Positions 45,570-56,104 are shown, counted from the first letter of the stretch. The stretch: 64,000 nucleotides of DNA from Streptomyces paludis (GCF_003344965.1 NZ_CP031194.1:2790001-2854000); one strand, 5' to 3'. Program-made: numbers and translations. Notes: generated by a model not told the origin, from the letters alone.

Positions 45570-47651
45570 ATGCCGTCGTCCCCCACCCCCACCGTCCGCC
45601 GCGACTTCCCGTACGGGACCACCCGCGAGGACGTACGGATCCCGCTGTCCGACGGCACCCGGCTCTACGCCCGCGTCTGGCGCCCCGTCACCGACGAGCC
45701 CGTGCCCGTCCTGCTCGAATACCTGCCGTACCGGCTGACGGACTGGACCGCGCCGCGCGACTGGCAGCGCCACCCCTGGTACGCGGGCCACGGCTACGCG
45801 TCCGTACGGGTCGATGTGCGCGGGCACGGCAACAGCGAGGGGCTGCCGGGCGACGAGTACGACGCGACCGAGCTGGCCGACGGTGTCGAGGTGATCCACT
45901 GGCTCGCCGCGCGGCCCTGGTCGAGCGGCCGGGTGGGCGTGTTCGGCATCTCCTGGGGCGGCTTCAACGCGCTCCAGCTGGCCGCCCTCGCGCCCGAGCC
46001 GCTCAAGGCGATCGTCACCGTCTGCTCCACCGACGACCGGTACGACAACGACGTCCACTACATGGGCGGCTCCGTCCTCGCCGTCGACATGCACGCCTGG
46101 GCCGCGACCATGCTCGCCTTCGCCGCCCGGCCGCCGGACCCGCTGTACACCGGGGACGCCTGGCGCGCGATGTGGCTGACCCGCCTCGAAACCGTAGAGC
46201 CGCTCATCCACACCTGGCTGGCCCACCAGACCCGGGACGCGTACTGGCGGCACGGCAGCGTCTGCGAGGACTACGGCGCGATCCAGGCGGCCGTGCTGGC
46301 GGTCGGCGGCTGGCACGACCCTTACCGCGACACCGTGCTGAGGCTGGTCGAGCGGCTGGATCCGGCGCGGGTACGGGGGCTGATCGGGCCCTGGTCGCAC
46401 CAGTACCCGGACCGGGGGCTGCCGCCGGGGCCCGCGATCGGCTTCCTCCAGGAGACGCTGCGCTGGTGGGACCAGCACCTCAAGGGCGCCGACACGGGGA
46501 TCATGGACGAGCCGCTGCTGCGCTCCTGGATCAGCGCCTCGCACCCGCCCGCGACCCGCTACCGGGAGCTGCCGGGCCGCTGGGTGGGCGACCCCGGGTG
46601 GCCGTCGCCGAACGTCGCGACCGTGCCGTACGCCCTCCGGGGTGAGCCGGTGATCGTCGGCTCCCCGCACCACACGGGCCTGGACGCGGGCCGCTTCTTC
46701 CCGTTCGGCAATGACGCGGATCTGCCGCCGGACCAGCGGGAGGAGGACGCGAAGTCGGCGTGCTTCGACTTCCAGGTGCCTGACGGAGTGACCGATGAAG
46801 TGGCTGACGGAGTGGCTGACGGAGTGGCCGACGGCCCCGCACCGGCCGGGGGAGGTATCGAGATCCTCGGCCGCCCCCGGGTCAGACTGCGGCTGCGGAT
46901 GGACGTCCCCGCCGGGCAGGCCGTCGCCCGGCTCTGCGATGTCGCGCCCGACGGCTCCTCCACCCTGGTCACCCGCGGCGCGCTCAACCTGTCGGCCAGG
47001 AAAGGCCGGGACCGGATCGAGCCCTGGCCCGAGGGCGCCACCGAGGACGTCACCTTCGAGCTGAACGCCATCGGCCACACCTTCCCGCCCGGCCACCGCG
47101 TCCGGCTCGCCGTCTCCTCCGCGTACTGGCCGTGGATCTGGCCGCGGGCCGGGTCGGCGGGCTTCACGCTCCACCCGGTCGGCAGCTCCCTCGAACTGCC
47201 CGTACGGGCACCGGAGGAACGGCCGCGTCCGGTTGTCTTCGGCCCGCCGGAGCAGTCGGAGCCGCTGGGCGTGGTGTTCCCCGCGACGCTGGACGAGGAG
47301 CGCCCCGAGCGGCTGGTGGTACGGGATGTGGCCAAGGGGCTCTGGCGGCTGGAGGTGGACCCGCGCTACGGCGGCTCCCGGGTCTATCCGGACGGTCTCG
47401 AATTCACCGAGGAGGCGCGGGAGACGTACACCATCCAGGAGGACGACCCGCTGTCGGCGCACACCCGTTCGGACTGGACGATCCGGCTGCACCGGCCCGA
47501 ACTCGGCTGGGACACCCGGGTCACCACGCGTTCGGAGATCAGCTGCGACGCGGCCGACTTCCTCACCTCCAATGAGGTGATCTGCCACGCGGGCGACGAG
47601 GTGGTCTTCCACCGCACCTGGGAGAGACGGATTCCCCGGACAGCGGGCTGA
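45570..47651 (+). CDS. CocE/NonD-family acyl hydrolase (X-Pro dipeptidyl-peptidase-like)
   Basis: This 693-residue alpha/beta hydrolase has the CocE/NonD layout. The nucleophile elbow is GVFGISWGGFNALQ (Ser in GxSWGG), VDVRGHGNSEG lies before it, the acid is in GGWHDPYRD and the base in GPWSHQYP. The C-terminal half is the beta-rich X-Pro dipeptidyl-peptidase C-terminal jelly-roll. A four-unit repeat (GVTD-EVAD-GVAD-GVAD) sits in a surface loop. No signal peptide is seen, so it acts inside the cell on esters or peptides. The ATG at 45570 has GAGG eight bases upstream; a GTG at 45561 is possible. Confidence 0.9.
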   Translation: MPSSPTPTVRRDFPYGTTREDVRIPLSDGTRLYARVWRPVTDEPVPVLLEYLPYRLTDWTAPRDWQRHPWYAGHGYASVRVDVRGHGNSEGLPGDEYDATELADGVEVIHWLAARPWSSGRVGVFGISWGGFNALQLAALAPEPLKAIVTVCSTDDRYDNDVHYMGGSVLAVDMHAWAATMLAFAARPPDPLYTGDAWRAMWLTRLETVEPLIHTWLAHQTRDAYWRHGSVCEDYGAIQAAVLAVGGWHDPYRDTVLRLVERLDPARVRGLIGPWSHQYPDRGLPPGPAIGFLQETLRWWDQHLKGADTGIMDEPLLRSWISASHPPATRYRELPGRWVGDPGWPSPNVATVPYALRGEPVIVGSPHHTGLDAGRFFPFGNDADLPPDQREEDAKSACFDFQVPDGVTDEVADGVADGVADGPAPAGGGIEILGRPRVRLRLRMDVPAGQAVARLCDVAPDGSSTLVTRGALNLSARKGRDRIEPWPEGATEDVTFELNAIGHTFPPGHRVRLAVSSAYWPWIWPRAGSAGFTLHPVGSSLELPVRAPEERPRPVVFGPPEQSEPLGVVFPATLDEERPERLVVRDVAKGLWRLEVDPRYGGSRVYPDGLEFTEEARETYTIQEDDPLSAHTRSDWTIRLHRPELGWDTRVTTRSEISCDAADFLTSNEVICHAGDEVVFHRTWERRIPRTAG
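46785..46832 (+). repeat. Four in-frame 12-bp tandem repeats
   Basis: GGAGTGACCGAT, GAAGTGGCTGAC, GGAGTGGCTGAC and GGAGTGGCCGAC adjoin directly inside the hydrolase gene and code for a four-residue repeat, so length changes would stay in frame. Confidence 0.85.
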
Positions 47652-47741
47652 CCTGCCGTCCGAGGCAGCGGCCGGCGCCGCGGCCGGCGCGGCGGCCCCC
47701 GGAGCCACCTCCGCACCAGGATGCCCAATGCGGGCTTTTCA

Positions 47742-47757
47742 CCACTGCCGCCAGTGG
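47742..47757. promoter_or_regulatory. Inverted repeat CCACTG-4-CAGTGG upstream of fumarylacetoacetase
   Basis: An exact 6-bp inverted repeat with a 4-base spacer lies 54 bases before the fumarylacetoacetase start. No T-run follows, so an operator is more likely than a terminator. Confidence 0.4.
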
Positions 47758-47810
47758 GCAACACCGACGTAACGTGTCCTGCATCGATCCGGAAAGCGAG
47801 GCAGTACCCC

Positions 47811-49034
47811 ATGCCCGAGCAGAGCCCGCTCGAACCGGCCGAGGGCGACCCCTTCGGCCCGCACAACCTGCCGTACGGAGTCTTCTCCCCCGCGGCCGAG
47901 CCCGACCGCCGCCGGGTCGGGGTCCGTATCGGCGACCATGTGCTCGACGCCGGAGCGGCGGCGCGGGCGCTGGGCTCCCCCTACGTGGCGCTGCTGGACC
48001 GGCCGAGCCTCAACCCCCTGATGGCGGCGGGCCGTACGGCCTGGCGCGATGTACGGCGCGCCCTCACCGCCTGGGTCACGGTGCCCGCGCACCGGCCCGA
48101 CATAGAGCCTCTGCTCCATCCGCTCGGCTCGGTGACCCTGCATCTGCCGTACGAGGTCGCGGACTATGTCGACTTCTACGCGAGTGAGCACCACGCCACC
48201 AACGTCGGCCGGATCTTCCGCCCGGACGGCGAGGCGCTGACACCCAACTGGAAGCATCTGCCGATCGGTTACCACGGCCGGGCCGGCACGGTCGTCGTGT
48301 CCGGTACGGAGGTGACGCGCCCGTCCGGGCAGCGCAAGGGCCCCGCCGACCCGGCGCCGGTCTTCGGACCGTCCACCAAGCTGGACATCGAGGCGGAGGT
48401 GGCCTTCGTCGTCGGTACGCCGTCCGCGCGCGGCCGGGGGGTGGAGCTGGCCTCGTTCCGCGACCATGTCTTCGGGCTGTCCCTGCTCAACGACTGGTCG
48501 GCGCGGGACATCCAGGCGTGGGAGTACGTGCCGCTCGGCCCGTTCCTGGGGAAGTCCTTCGCGACGTCCGTCTCGGCCTGGGTGACGCCGCTGGAGGCCC
48601 TCGACGCGGCCCGGGTGGCCCCTCCGGCGCGCTCCACGGGGCTGCTCCCCTATCTGGACGACGCGGACGAGGAGGAGCCGGGCGGTTTCGACCTGCGGAT
48701 CTCCGTCGCCCTGAACGGCGAGGTGATCTCCGAGCCGCCGTTCTCCACCATGTACTGGACGGCGGCTCAGCAGTTGACGCATATGACGGTCAACGGCGCG
48801 TCGCTCCGTACGGGCGATGTCTTCGCCTCCGGCACGGTCAGCGGCGCGGCGCGCGAGCAGCGCGGCTGCCTTCTCGAACTGACCTGGAACGGTACGGAGC
48901 CCCTCGAACTCGGCGCCGGTAAACGGACGTTCCTGGAGGACGGCGACGTGGTCACCCTCACCGCCTGGGCGCCGGGCCCGGACGGCACCCGGGTCGGCCT
49001 GGGCGAGGTCACGGGCCGGGTCCTGCCCGGCTGA
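47811..49034 (+). CDS. Fumarylacetoacetase
   Basis: This enzyme (407 residues, near the usual length) splits fumarylacetoacetate into fumarate and acetoacetate, the last step of tyrosine catabolism. It has an SH3-like N-terminal domain (FGPHNLPYGVFSP) and the catalytic domain with DFYASEHHATNVG (metal Asp and catalytic His), KLDIEAEVAFVVG (metal Glu pair) and LLNDWSARDIQAWEYVPLGPFLGKSF (metal Asp, Arg and Lys). GAGG lies nine bases before the ATG. It is the only gene of that pathway in the window. Confidence 0.95.
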   Translation: MPEQSPLEPAEGDPFGPHNLPYGVFSPAAEPDRRRVGVRIGDHVLDAGAAARALGSPYVALLDRPSLNPLMAAGRTAWRDVRRALTAWVTVPAHRPDIEPLLHPLGSVTLHLPYEVADYVDFYASEHHATNVGRIFRPDGEALTPNWKHLPIGYHGRAGTVVVSGTEVTRPSGQRKGPADPAPVFGPSTKLDIEAEVAFVVGTPSARGRGVELASFRDHVFGLSLLNDWSARDIQAWEYVPLGPFLGKSFATSVSAWVTPLEALDAARVAPPARSTGLLPYLDDADEEEPGGFDLRISVALNGEVISEPPFSTMYWTAAQQLTHMTVNGASLRTGDVFASGTVSGAAREQRGCLLELTWNGTEPLELGAGKRTFLEDGDVVTLTAWAPGPDGTRVGLGEVTGRVLPG

Positions 49035-49040
49035 CGGGGA

Positions 49041-49085
49041 CGGACGGAGGCCCGGCACCTCCCCCAGGTGCCGGGCCTCCGTCCG
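49041..49085. terminator. Perfect 20-bp bidirectional terminator
   Basis: Bases 49041-49060 and 49066-49085 are exact reverse complements around a CCCCC loop, between fumarylacetoacetase and the converging end of the canonical nuo operon. It should insulate both. Confidence 0.9.
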
Positions 49086-49100
49086 CCGTACCGTTGAGCG

Positions 49101-50753
49101 CTACCGTACGAAGACCCCCGCCTGGCCCGCCAGATCCAGGAAGTACTGGGGTGCGACGCCCAGGACGAGGGTGACGAGGACACCGACGGCGATCGCCGTC
49201 ATGGTGAGCGGCGAGGGCACCGCGACGGTGGGTCCCTCGGGCTTCGGCTCGCTGAAGAACATCAGCACGATGACGCGGATGTAGAAGAACGCGGCGATCG
49301 CCGAGGCGATCACACCGACCACCACCAGCACCCCCGCGCCGCTCTGCGCCGCCGCCTTGAAGACGGCGAACTTGCCGGAGAAGCCCGAGGTCAGCGGGAT
49401 GCCCGCGAAGGCGAGCAGATAGACGGCGAAGACCGCCGCGACCAGGGGCGAACGCCGCCCGAGACCGGCCCACTTGGACAGGTGCGTCGCCTCGCCGCCC
49501 GCGTCGCGGACCAGGGTGACCACCGCGAACGCGCCGATGGTGACGAACGAGTACGCGGCCAGATAGAAGAGGACGGACGAGATGCCCTCGGCGGTCCCGG
49601 CGATCACACCGGCCAGGATGAACCCGGCGTGGGCGATCGAGGAGTACGCCAGGAGCCGCTTGATGTCGGTCTGGGTGATGGCGACGATCGCGCCGCCCAG
49701 CATGGTGACGATGACGACGCCCCACATCACCGGCCGCCAGTCCCAGCGCAGCCCCGGCAGGACGACGTACAGCAGCCGCAGCAGCGCGCCGAAGGCGGCG
49801 ACCTTGGTGGCGGCGGCCATAAAGCCGGTGACCGGGGTGGGCGCGCCCTGGTAGACGTCCGGTGTCCACATGTGGAACGGCACCGCGCCGACCTTGAAGA
49901 GCAGCCCCATCAGGACCATCGCGCCGCCGATCAGCAGCAGCGCGTCGTTCCCCATGGTGTCGGCGAGCGCCGGGTCGACGTTCTGGACGGTGCCGTCGAC
50001 GACCTCGGCGATCCGGGCGTACGACACGGAGCCGGCGAACCCGTACATCAGGGCGATTCCGAAGAGCAGGAACGCCGAGGAGAAGGAGCCGAGAAGGAAG
50101 TACTTGACCGCCGCCTCCTGCGACATGAGCCGCTTGCGGCGGGCCAGGGCGCAGAGCAGATAGAGCGGGAGGGAGAAGACCTCCAGCGCGATGAAGAGCG
50201 TCAGCAGATCGTTGGCCGCCGGGAACACCAGCATGCCCGCGACCGCGAACAGGGCGAGCGGGAAGACCTCGGTGGTGGTGAAGCCCGCCTTGACCGCGGC
50301 CTTCTCGCTGTCGCTGCCCGGTACGGACGCGGCCTGCGCGGCGAAGGAGTCGACGCGTCTGCCGTGGCTCTCCGGGTCGAGCCGGCGCTCGGCGAAGGTG
50401 AAGATGGCGACGACGGACGCCAGCAGGATCGTGCCCTGGAGGAAGAGCGCCGGGCCGTCGACGGCGATCGCGCCCATGGCGGCGATCTGTGCCTTGGTCG
50501 TGCCGTACCCGTCGGCGGCGAGCGCGACCACCGCCGCGAAGGACGCGGCGAGGGCGACGAGGGTGAGGAAGAGCTGTGCGTGATAGCGCCCCTTACGGGG
50601 GACGAACGCCTCGATCAGGATGCCCAGGACCGCGGCGCCCAGCACGATGATCACCGGTGACAGCTGCGCGTACTCGATTTTCGGGGCCGGGATCTTGACG
50701 ATCGCGTCGGCCGCCGAAGTTGTCCACAGGCTGTGGACAGCGATCGCACTCAT
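49101..50753 (-). CDS. nuoN: NADH-quinone oxidoreductase subunit N
   Basis: NuoN (550 residues) is the last gene of the canonical complex I operon and an antiporter-like pumping subunit. It has LPLYLLCALARRKRLMSQEAAVKYFLLGSFSSAF, LLFKVGAVPFHMWTPDVYQGAPTPVTGFMAAATK and DIKRLLAYSSIAHAGFI. A loop of about 50 residues (RRLDPESHGRRVDSFAAQ...) lies between early helices and is missing from NuoN2. It overlaps the nuoM stop (ATGA). Confidence 0.96.
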   Translation of the reverse strand: MSAIAVHSLWTTSAADAIVKIPAPKIEYAQLSPVIIVLGAAVLGILIEAFVPRKGRYHAQLFLTLVALAASFAAVVALAADGYGTTKAQIAAMGAIAVDGPALFLQGTILLASVVAIFTFAERRLDPESHGRRVDSFAAQAASVPGSDSEKAAVKAGFTTTEVFPLALFAVAGMLVFPAANDLLTLFIALEVFSLPLYLLCALARRKRLMSQEAAVKYFLLGSFSSAFLLFGIALMYGFAGSVSYARIAEVVDGTVQNVDPALADTMGNDALLLIGGAMVLMGLLFKVGAVPFHMWTPDVYQGAPTPVTGFMAAATKVAAFGALLRLLYVVLPGLRWDWRPVMWGVVIVTMLGGAIVAITQTDIKRLLAYSSIAHAGFILAGVIAGTAEGISSVLFYLAAYSFVTIGAFAVVTLVRDAGGEATHLSKWAGLGRRSPLVAAVFAVYLLAFAGIPLTSGFSGKFAVFKAAAQSGAGVLVVVGVIASAIAAFFYIRVIVLMFFSEPKPEGPTVAVPSPLTMTAIAVGVLVTLVLGVAPQYFLDLAGQAGVFVR

Positions 50754-52354
50754 GGCGCGGCCTCCACCTCGGGCTTGGGGTCGGTCTTCTGTACGTCGGA
50801 GAGCGTGTGCTCCACCGCCGGGTTGACGATCTCGGTCAGCGGCTTGGGATAGACGCCCAGGAAGAGAAGCAGCGCGATCAGCGGGGTGACGACCACCAGC
50901 TCCCGTACGCGCAGGTCCGGCATGGTCCTGACCGCGTCCTTCACCGGGCCCGTCATCGTGCGCTGGTAGAGGACGAGAACATAGAGCGCGGCGAGCACGA
51001 TGCCGAGGGTGGCGATGATGCCGACCACCGGATAGCGGCTGAACGTGCCGACCAGGACCAGGAATTCACTGACGAACGGGGAGAGCCCCGGCATGGAGAG
51101 CGTGGCGAGCCCGCCGATCAGGAAGGTCCCGGCGAGGACGGGCGCGACCTTCTGGACGCCGCCGTAGTCCGCGATGAGGCGCGAGCCGCGGCGCGAGATC
51201 AGGAAGCCGGCGACCAGCATCAGCGCGGCGGTGGAGATCCCGTGGTTGACCATGTAGAGCGTGGCGCCCGACTGGCCCTGGCTGGTCATCGCGAAGATGC
51301 CCATGATGATGAAGCCGAAGTGCGAGATCGACGCGTACGCGATCAGCCGCTTGATGTCGCGCTGGCCGACGGCGAGCAGCGCGCCGTAGATGATGCTGAT
51401 CAGCGCGAGCACCAGGATCGCCGGGGTGGCCCACGCGGACGCCTCGGGGAAGAGCTGGAGGCAGAAGCGCAGCATCGCGAAGGTGCCGACCTTGTCGACG
51501 ACTGCGGTGATCAGTACGGCGACGGGCGCGGTGGCCTCGCCCATGGCGTTGGGCAGCCAGGTGTGCAGCGGCCACAGCGGCGCCTTCACGGCGAACGCGA
51601 AGAAGAAGCCGAGGAAGAGCCAGCGCTCGGTGTTGGTCGCCATCGTGAGCGAGCCGTCGGCCCGCGCGGCGGCGATCTCGGAGAGCGAGAAGCTGCCCGC
51701 GACGACATACAGCCCGATGACGGCGGCCAGCATGATCAGGCCGCCGGCCAGGTTGTAGAGGAGGAACTTGACGGCCGCGTACGAGCGTTGGGTGGCCGCC
51801 GCCTCGTCGCCGCCGCCCGCCGCGGCAGCGGCAAATTGAGCAGGTGCGGCGCGGTCACCGAAGCCGCCGATGAGGAAGTACATCGGGATGAGCATGGCTT
51901 CGAAGAGGATGTAGAAGAGGAAGACGTCGGTGGCCTCGAAGGAGAGGATCACCATCGCCTCGACCATCAGGATCAGCGCGAAGAAGCCCTGGGTCGGCCG
52001 CCAGCGGCGGTTGGGCCGCGCGTCCTCCAGCGGGTCCGCGTCGTGCCAGCCGGCCAGGATCACAAACGGGATCAGCAGGGCGGTCAGCGCGAGCAGCGCC
52101 ACCCCGATGCCGTCCACGCCCAGTTCGTACCGGACGCCGAAGTCCGCGATCCAGGCGTGCGATTCGGTGAGCTGGTAGCGGTCGCCGCCGGGCTCGAAGC
52201 GGACCACGACGAGCGCGGCCAGCACGAGGGTCGCGAGCGAGAAGAGCAGCGCCAGCCACTTGGCGGCGGTGCGCCGGGCGGCGGGCACGGCGGCCGTGGC
52301 GATCGCGCCGACCGCCGGGAGAACCGCCGTCGCCGTCAGGAGAGGGAACGACAT
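50750..52354 (-). CDS. nuoM: NADH-quinone oxidoreductase subunit M
   Basis: NuoM (534 residues) is the middle antiporter-like subunit. It has LFYILFEAMLIPMYFLIGGFGD with the buried Glu, FAVKAPLWPLHTWLPNAMGEATAPVAVLITAVVDKVGTFAML, and DIKRLIAYASISHFGFIIMG. The last 20 residues are acidic. It begins six bases after the nuoL stop. Confidence 0.96.
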   Translation of the reverse strand: MSFPLLTATAVLPAVGAIATAAVPAARRTAAKWLALLFSLATLVLAALVVVRFEPGGDRYQLTESHAWIADFGVRYELGVDGIGVALLALTALLIPFVILAGWHDADPLEDARPNRRWRPTQGFFALILMVEAMVILSFEATDVFLFYILFEAMLIPMYFLIGGFGDRAAPAQFAAAAAGGGDEAAATQRSYAAVKFLLYNLAGGLIMLAAVIGLYVVAGSFSLSEIAAARADGSLTMATNTERWLFLGFFFAFAVKAPLWPLHTWLPNAMGEATAPVAVLITAVVDKVGTFAMLRFCLQLFPEASAWATPAILVLALISIIYGALLAVGQRDIKRLIAYASISHFGFIIMGIFAMTSQGQSGATLYMVNHGISTAALMLVAGFLISRRGSRLIADYGGVQKVAPVLAGTFLIGGLATLSMPGLSPFVSEFLVLVGTFSRYPVVGIIATLGIVLAALYVLVLYQRTMTGPVKDAVRTMPDLRVRELVVVTPLIALLLFLGVYPKPLTEIVNPAVEHTLSDVQKTDPKPEVEAAP

Positions 52355-52360
52355 ATCCGT

Positions 52361-54256
52361 TTACACCGCCCTCATCAGCAGGGTCGCGGCGATGAGCACT
52401 GCCGTACCTCCGAACATCGAGACCGCATAGGTGCGGGCATAGCCGTTCTGCAATTTGCGCAGCCGGCCGGAGAGCCCGCCGAACGACGCCGCGGTGCCGT
52501 TGACCACTCCGTCGACCAGGGTGTGGTCGACGTACACGAGGGAGCGGGTGAGGTGCTCGCCGCCGCGTACGAGGACGACATGGTTGAAGTCGTCCTGGAG
52601 GAGATCGCGGCGGGCGGCGCGGGTGAGGAGCGAGCCGCGCGGGGCGGTCACCGGGATGGAGCGGCGCCCGTACATCAGCCAGGCGATGGCGACACCGACG
52701 GCCAGGACGACCATGGTGGCGCCGGTGACCACGCCCGCGCTGACCGGCGCGTGCCCGTGGTCGTGCCCGGTGACGGGCTCCAGCCAGTGCACGAAGCGGT
52801 CACCGATCGAGAAGAAGCCGCCCGCGAAGACCGAGCCGAAGGCCAGGACGATCATGGGGATGGTCATGGACTTCGGGGACTCGTGCGGGTGCAGCGCGTG
52901 GCCGTCGGCGTCCGGCTGCCAGCGCTTCTCGCCGAAGAAGGTCATCAGCATCACGCGGGTCATGTAGAACGCGGTGATCGCGGCGCCGAGCAGGGCGACG
53001 GAGCCGAGGATCCAGCCCTCCGTGCCGCCCTTGGCGAAGGCCGCCTCGATGATCTTGTCCTTGGAGAAGAAGCCGGACAGTCCGGGGAAGCCGATGATCG
53101 CCAGATAGCCGAGTCCGAAGGTGACGAAGGTGACCGGCATGTACTTCCGCAGGCCGCCGTACTTCCGCATGTCGACCTCGTCGTTCATGCCGTGCATGAC
53201 CGAGCCGGCGCCGAGGAAGAGCCCGGCCTTGAAGAAGCCGTGCGTCACCAGGTGCATGATCGCGAAGACATAGCCGATCGGGCCGAGGCCCGCCGCCAGG
53301 ATCATGTAGCCGATCTGCGACATCGTCGAGCCGGCGAGCGCCTTCTTGATGTCGTCCTTCGCGCAACCGACGATCGCCCCGAACAGCAGCGTCACCGCGC
53401 CGACCACCACGACCACCAGCTGGGCGTCCGGCGCCGCGTTGAAGATCGCGCCGGAGCGGGTGATCAGATAGACGCCCGCGGTCACCATCGTCGCCGCGTG
53501 GATCAGGGCCGAGACCGGGGTCGGGCCCTCCATCGCGTCACCGAGCCAGGACTGGAGCGGCACCTGCGCCGACTTGCCGCAGGCGGCCAGCAGCAGCATC
53601 AGGCCGATCGCCGTCAGCTTGCCCTCCGTGGCACCGCCCGTGGCCTCGAACACCGGGCCGAAGGCGAAGGTGCCGAAGGTGGTGAACATCAGCATGATGG
53701 CGATCGACAGGCCCATGTCGCCGACCCTGTTGACCAGGAACGCCTTCTTGGCGGCCGTGGCCGCGCTGGGCTTGTGCTGCCAGAACCCGATGAGCAGGTA
53801 CGAGGCGAGCCCGACGCCCTCCCAGCCCATGTAGAGCAGCAGGTAGTTGTCGGCGAGGACCAGCAGCAGCATCGCCGCCAGGAACAGGTTCAGATAGCCG
53901 AAGAAGCGGCGGCGGCGCTCGTCGTGCTCCATGTAGCCGATGGAGTAGACGTGGATCAGGGTGCCCACACCGGTGATCAGCAGGACGAAGGTCATCGACA
54001 GCTGGTCGAGCTGGAAGGCGATGTCCGCCCGGAACCCCTCGACGGGGATCCAGCTGAACAGATGCTGGTGCAGGGAGCGGTCCTCCGCGCCCCTGCCGAG
54101 CATCTCGGCGAAGAGCACCGCGCCGATCACGAACGAGGCGGCGGCCAGCGCGGTGCCGAGCCAGTGGCCGGCGCGGTCGAACCGCCGGCCGCCGCAGAGC
54201 AGGAGCGCCGCTCCGAGCAGAGGCGCCGCCACGAGCAGCGCAATCAAGTTCTCCAC
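52361..54256 (-). CDS. nuoL: NADH-quinone oxidoreductase subunit L
   Basis: NuoL (631 residues) is the distal pumping subunit with the lateral helix. It has [59 protein letters not shown] and [18 protein letters not shown]. The C-terminal part holds the lateral helix and last anchor ([17 protein letters not shown]). GTG start; the nuoK stop lies 14 bases upstream. Confidence 0.96.
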   Translation of the reverse strand: MENLIALLVAAPLLGAALLLCGGRRFDRAGHWLGTALAAASFVIGAVLFAEMLGRGAEDRSLHQHLFSWIPVEGFRADIAFQLDQLSMTFVLLITGVGTLIHVYSIGYMEHDERRRRFFGYLNLFLAAMLLLVLADNYLLLYMGWEGVGLASYLLIGFWQHKPSAATAAKKAFLVNRVGDMGLSIAIMLMFTTFGTFAFGPVFEATGGATEGKLTAIGLMLLLAACGKSAQVPLQSWLGDAMEGPTPVSALIHAATMVTAGVYLITRSGAIFNAAPDAQLVVVVVGAVTLLFGAIVGCAKDDIKKALAGSTMSQIGYMILAAGLGPIGYVFAIMHLVTHGFFKAGLFLGAGSVMHGMNDEVDMRKYGGLRKYMPVTFVTFGLGYLAIIGFPGLSGFFSKDKIIEAAFAKGGTEGWILGSVALLGAAITAFYMTRVMLMTFFGEKRWQPDADGHALHPHESPKSMTIPMIVLAFGSVFAGGFFSIGDRFVHWLEPVTGHDHGHAPVSAGVVTGATMVVLAVGVAIAWLMYGRRSIPVTAPRGSLLTRAARRDLLQDDFNHVVLVRGGEHLTRSLVYVDHTLVDGVVNGTAASFGGLSGRLRKLQNGYARTYAVSMFGGTAVLIAATLLMRAV

Positions 54257-54270
54257 GATTCAGCGACCCC

Positions 54271-54570
54271 TCAGAGCTTCATCAGGCTGGCGTCGTCGAC
54301 CGAGGCCGAGTGGCGGGAACGGAAGAGCGACACGATGATCGCGAGCCCGACCACGACCTCCGCGGCGGCGACGACCATCGTGAAGAAGGCGATGATCTGG
54401 CCGTCGAGATTGCCGTGCATACGGGCGAAGGTGACGAACGCGAGATTGCAGGCGTTGAGCATCAGCTCGATGCACATGAAGACCACGATCGCGTTGCGCC
54501 GGATGAGCACACCGGCGGCGCCGATGGTGAACAACAGGGCCGCGAGATAGAGGTAGTTGACCGGGTTCAT
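54271..54570 (-). CDS. nuoK: NADH-quinone oxidoreductase subunit K
   Basis: NuoK (99 residues) has the normal length and three helices: [40 protein letters not shown] with the conserved Glu, and [22 protein letters not shown] with the second Glu. It overlaps the nuoJ stop (ATGA). Confidence 0.96.
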   Translation of the reverse strand: MNPVNYLYLAALLFTIGAAGVLIRRNAIVVFMCIELMLNACNLAFVTFARMHGNLDGQIIAFFTMVVAAAEVVVGLAIIVSLFRSRHSASVDDASLMKL

Positions 54571-55445
54571 CGCTTCGCCTCCTCCTCGTCCCGACCGAGT
54601 TCGTCACGACCGGCTTCATCACGGCCGAGCCGGTCCGCGGACCGCTGCTCCAGCGCCTTGATGTCGGCGATGGCCTCGGCGGACACATCGCGGATCTGGC
54701 CGCGGTCCTTGAGCGTCTTCATGACCGTCAGCTCCGACACGGTGCCGTCCGGCAGCAGCCCGGGGATGTCCACCGCGTTGTGCCGGGCGTAGACACCGGG
54801 GGCCGGCAGCGGCGGCAGGTGCTTGCCCTCGCGGACCCGCTCCTCGGCCATCTCCCGCTGGGTCTTCGCCCGTTCGGTGCGCTCCCGGTGGGTGAGGAGC
54901 ATCGCGCCGACGGCCGCGGTGATCAGCAGCGCGCCGGTGATCTCGAACGCGAAGACGTACTTGGTGAAGATAAGGGCGGCCAGCCCCTGCACATTGCCGC
55001 CGGCGTTCGCCTGGCCGAGCCCGTTGAACGAGGTCAGCGAGGCATTGCCGATACCGGCGATGAGCAGGGTGCCGAAGCCGAGCCCGCAGAGGGCGGCCCA
55101 CCAGCGCTGCCCCTTGAGCGTCTCCTGAAGGGAGTCGGCCGCGGTGACACCGACCAGCATCACGACGAAGAGGAAGAGCATCATGATCGCGCCGGTGTAG
55201 ACGACGACCTGGACGATGCCCAGGAAGTACGCCCCGTTGGCCAGGTAGAAGATCGCGAGGACGATCATCGTCGCGGCCAGGCAGAGCGCGCTGTGCACGG
55301 CCTTGCGCATCAGGATCGTACAGAGCGCGCCGACCACGGCGACCGTGCCGAGGATCCAGAACTGGACGGCCTCACCGGTCGAGGTGGCGGACGCGGCGGT
55401 GGAGACCGTGGAGACGGCGGTGGAGGCGGCGGCGAGGGTGCTCAT
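54567..55445 (-). CDS. nuoJ: NADH-quinone oxidoreductase subunit J
   Basis: NuoJ (292 residues) has five helices including [26 protein letters not shown]. The cytosolic C-terminal tail is long (about residues 195-292) and ends in three five-residue units ([15 protein letters not shown]) encoded by 15-bp tandem repeats at 54586-54630. The N-terminal 25 residues are Ser/Thr/Ala-rich. ATGA overlap with nuoI. Confidence 0.94.
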   Translation of the reverse strand: MSTLAAASTAVSTVSTAASATSTGEAVQFWILGTVAVVGALCTILMRKAVHSALCLAATMIVLAIFYLANGAYFLGIVQVVVYTGAIMMLFLFVVMLVGVTAADSLQETLKGQRWWAALCGLGFGTLLIAGIGNASLTSFNGLGQANAGGNVQGLAALIFTKYVFAFEITGALLITAAVGAMLLTHRERTERAKTQREMAEERVREGKHLPPLPAPGVYARHNAVDIPGLLPDGTVSELTVMKTLKDRGQIRDVSAEAIADIKALEQRSADRLGRDEAGRDELGRDEEEAKR

Positions 55446-56104
55446 GCGCCGACCTCCTCGTCGTGCGGCTTCTCGCCCTTGCTCACGGCGACCTGCGGAA
55501 CGGTCCCGGGCGCGGCCTCCGTGACCAGCCCCCGGTAGTAGTCCTGCTCGTCCGTGCCGGGGAAGATCGAGTGCGGCGACTCGACCATGCCCTCGGTGAG
55601 CCCCGCGAGAAGCTGCTCCTTCGTATAGATGAGGCTCTCGCGGGAGCTGTCGGCCAGCTCGAACTCGTTGGTCATCGTGAGCGCCCGGGTCGGGCACGCC
55701 TCGATGCACAGCCCGCACAGGATGCAGCGCGCGTAATTGATCTGATAGACGCGGCCGTAGCGCTCGCCCGGGGAGTAGCGCTCCTCCTCCGTGTTGTCCG
55801 CGCCCTCGACATAGATCGCGTCCGCCGGGCACGCCCAGGCGCACAGCTCGCAGCCGATGCACTTCTCCAGGCCGTCCGGATGCCGGTTGAGCTGGTGGCG
55901 GCCGTGGAAGCGCGGCGCCGTCACCTTCGGCTGCTCCGGATACTGCTCGGTCAGCCGCTTCTTGAACATGGCCTTGAAGGTCAGCCCGAAGCCGGCCACC
56001 GGATTCCGAGGGGGACGCGGGACATCGCCCTCGTGCCCGTGCTGCCGGTCACCCGGGTGGTCACCCGCGTGTCCGCCCGCATGTTCACCCGAAGTGTCAA
56101 ACAC
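55442..56104 (-). CDS. nuoI: NADH-quinone oxidoreductase subunit I (2x[4Fe-4S])
   Basis: NuoI (220 residues) carries clusters N6a and N6b: [16 protein letters not shown] and [16 protein letters not shown] are both complete. The first 30 residues are His-rich (five His in about 20), which is unusual for NuoI. The GTG at 56104 was chosen because AAGGAGG stands six bases upstream and it overlaps the nuoH stop by eight bases. A GTG at 56140 would add 12 residues but has no ribosome site. Confidence 0.93.
   Translation of the reverse strand: MFDTSGEHAGGHAGDHPGDRQHGHEGDVPRPPRNPVAGFGLTFKAMFKKRLTEQYPEQPKVTAPRFHGRHQLNRHPDGLEKCIGCELCAWACPADAIYVEGADNTEEERYSPGERYGRVYQINYARCILCGLCIEACPTRALTMTNEFELADSSRESLIYTKEQLLAGLTEGMVESPHSIFPGTDEQDYYRGLVTEAAPGTVPQVAVSKGEKPHDEEVGA

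Noticed and set aside
50720..54550. Plus-strand reading frame of about 1,276 codons opposite nuoL, nuoM and the end of nuoN
   Set aside because: It mirrors three clearly conserved membrane subunits in high-GC DNA, where antisense frames stay open by chance. Its product is low-complexity Arg/Gly/Glu/Asp/His sequence without any domain.
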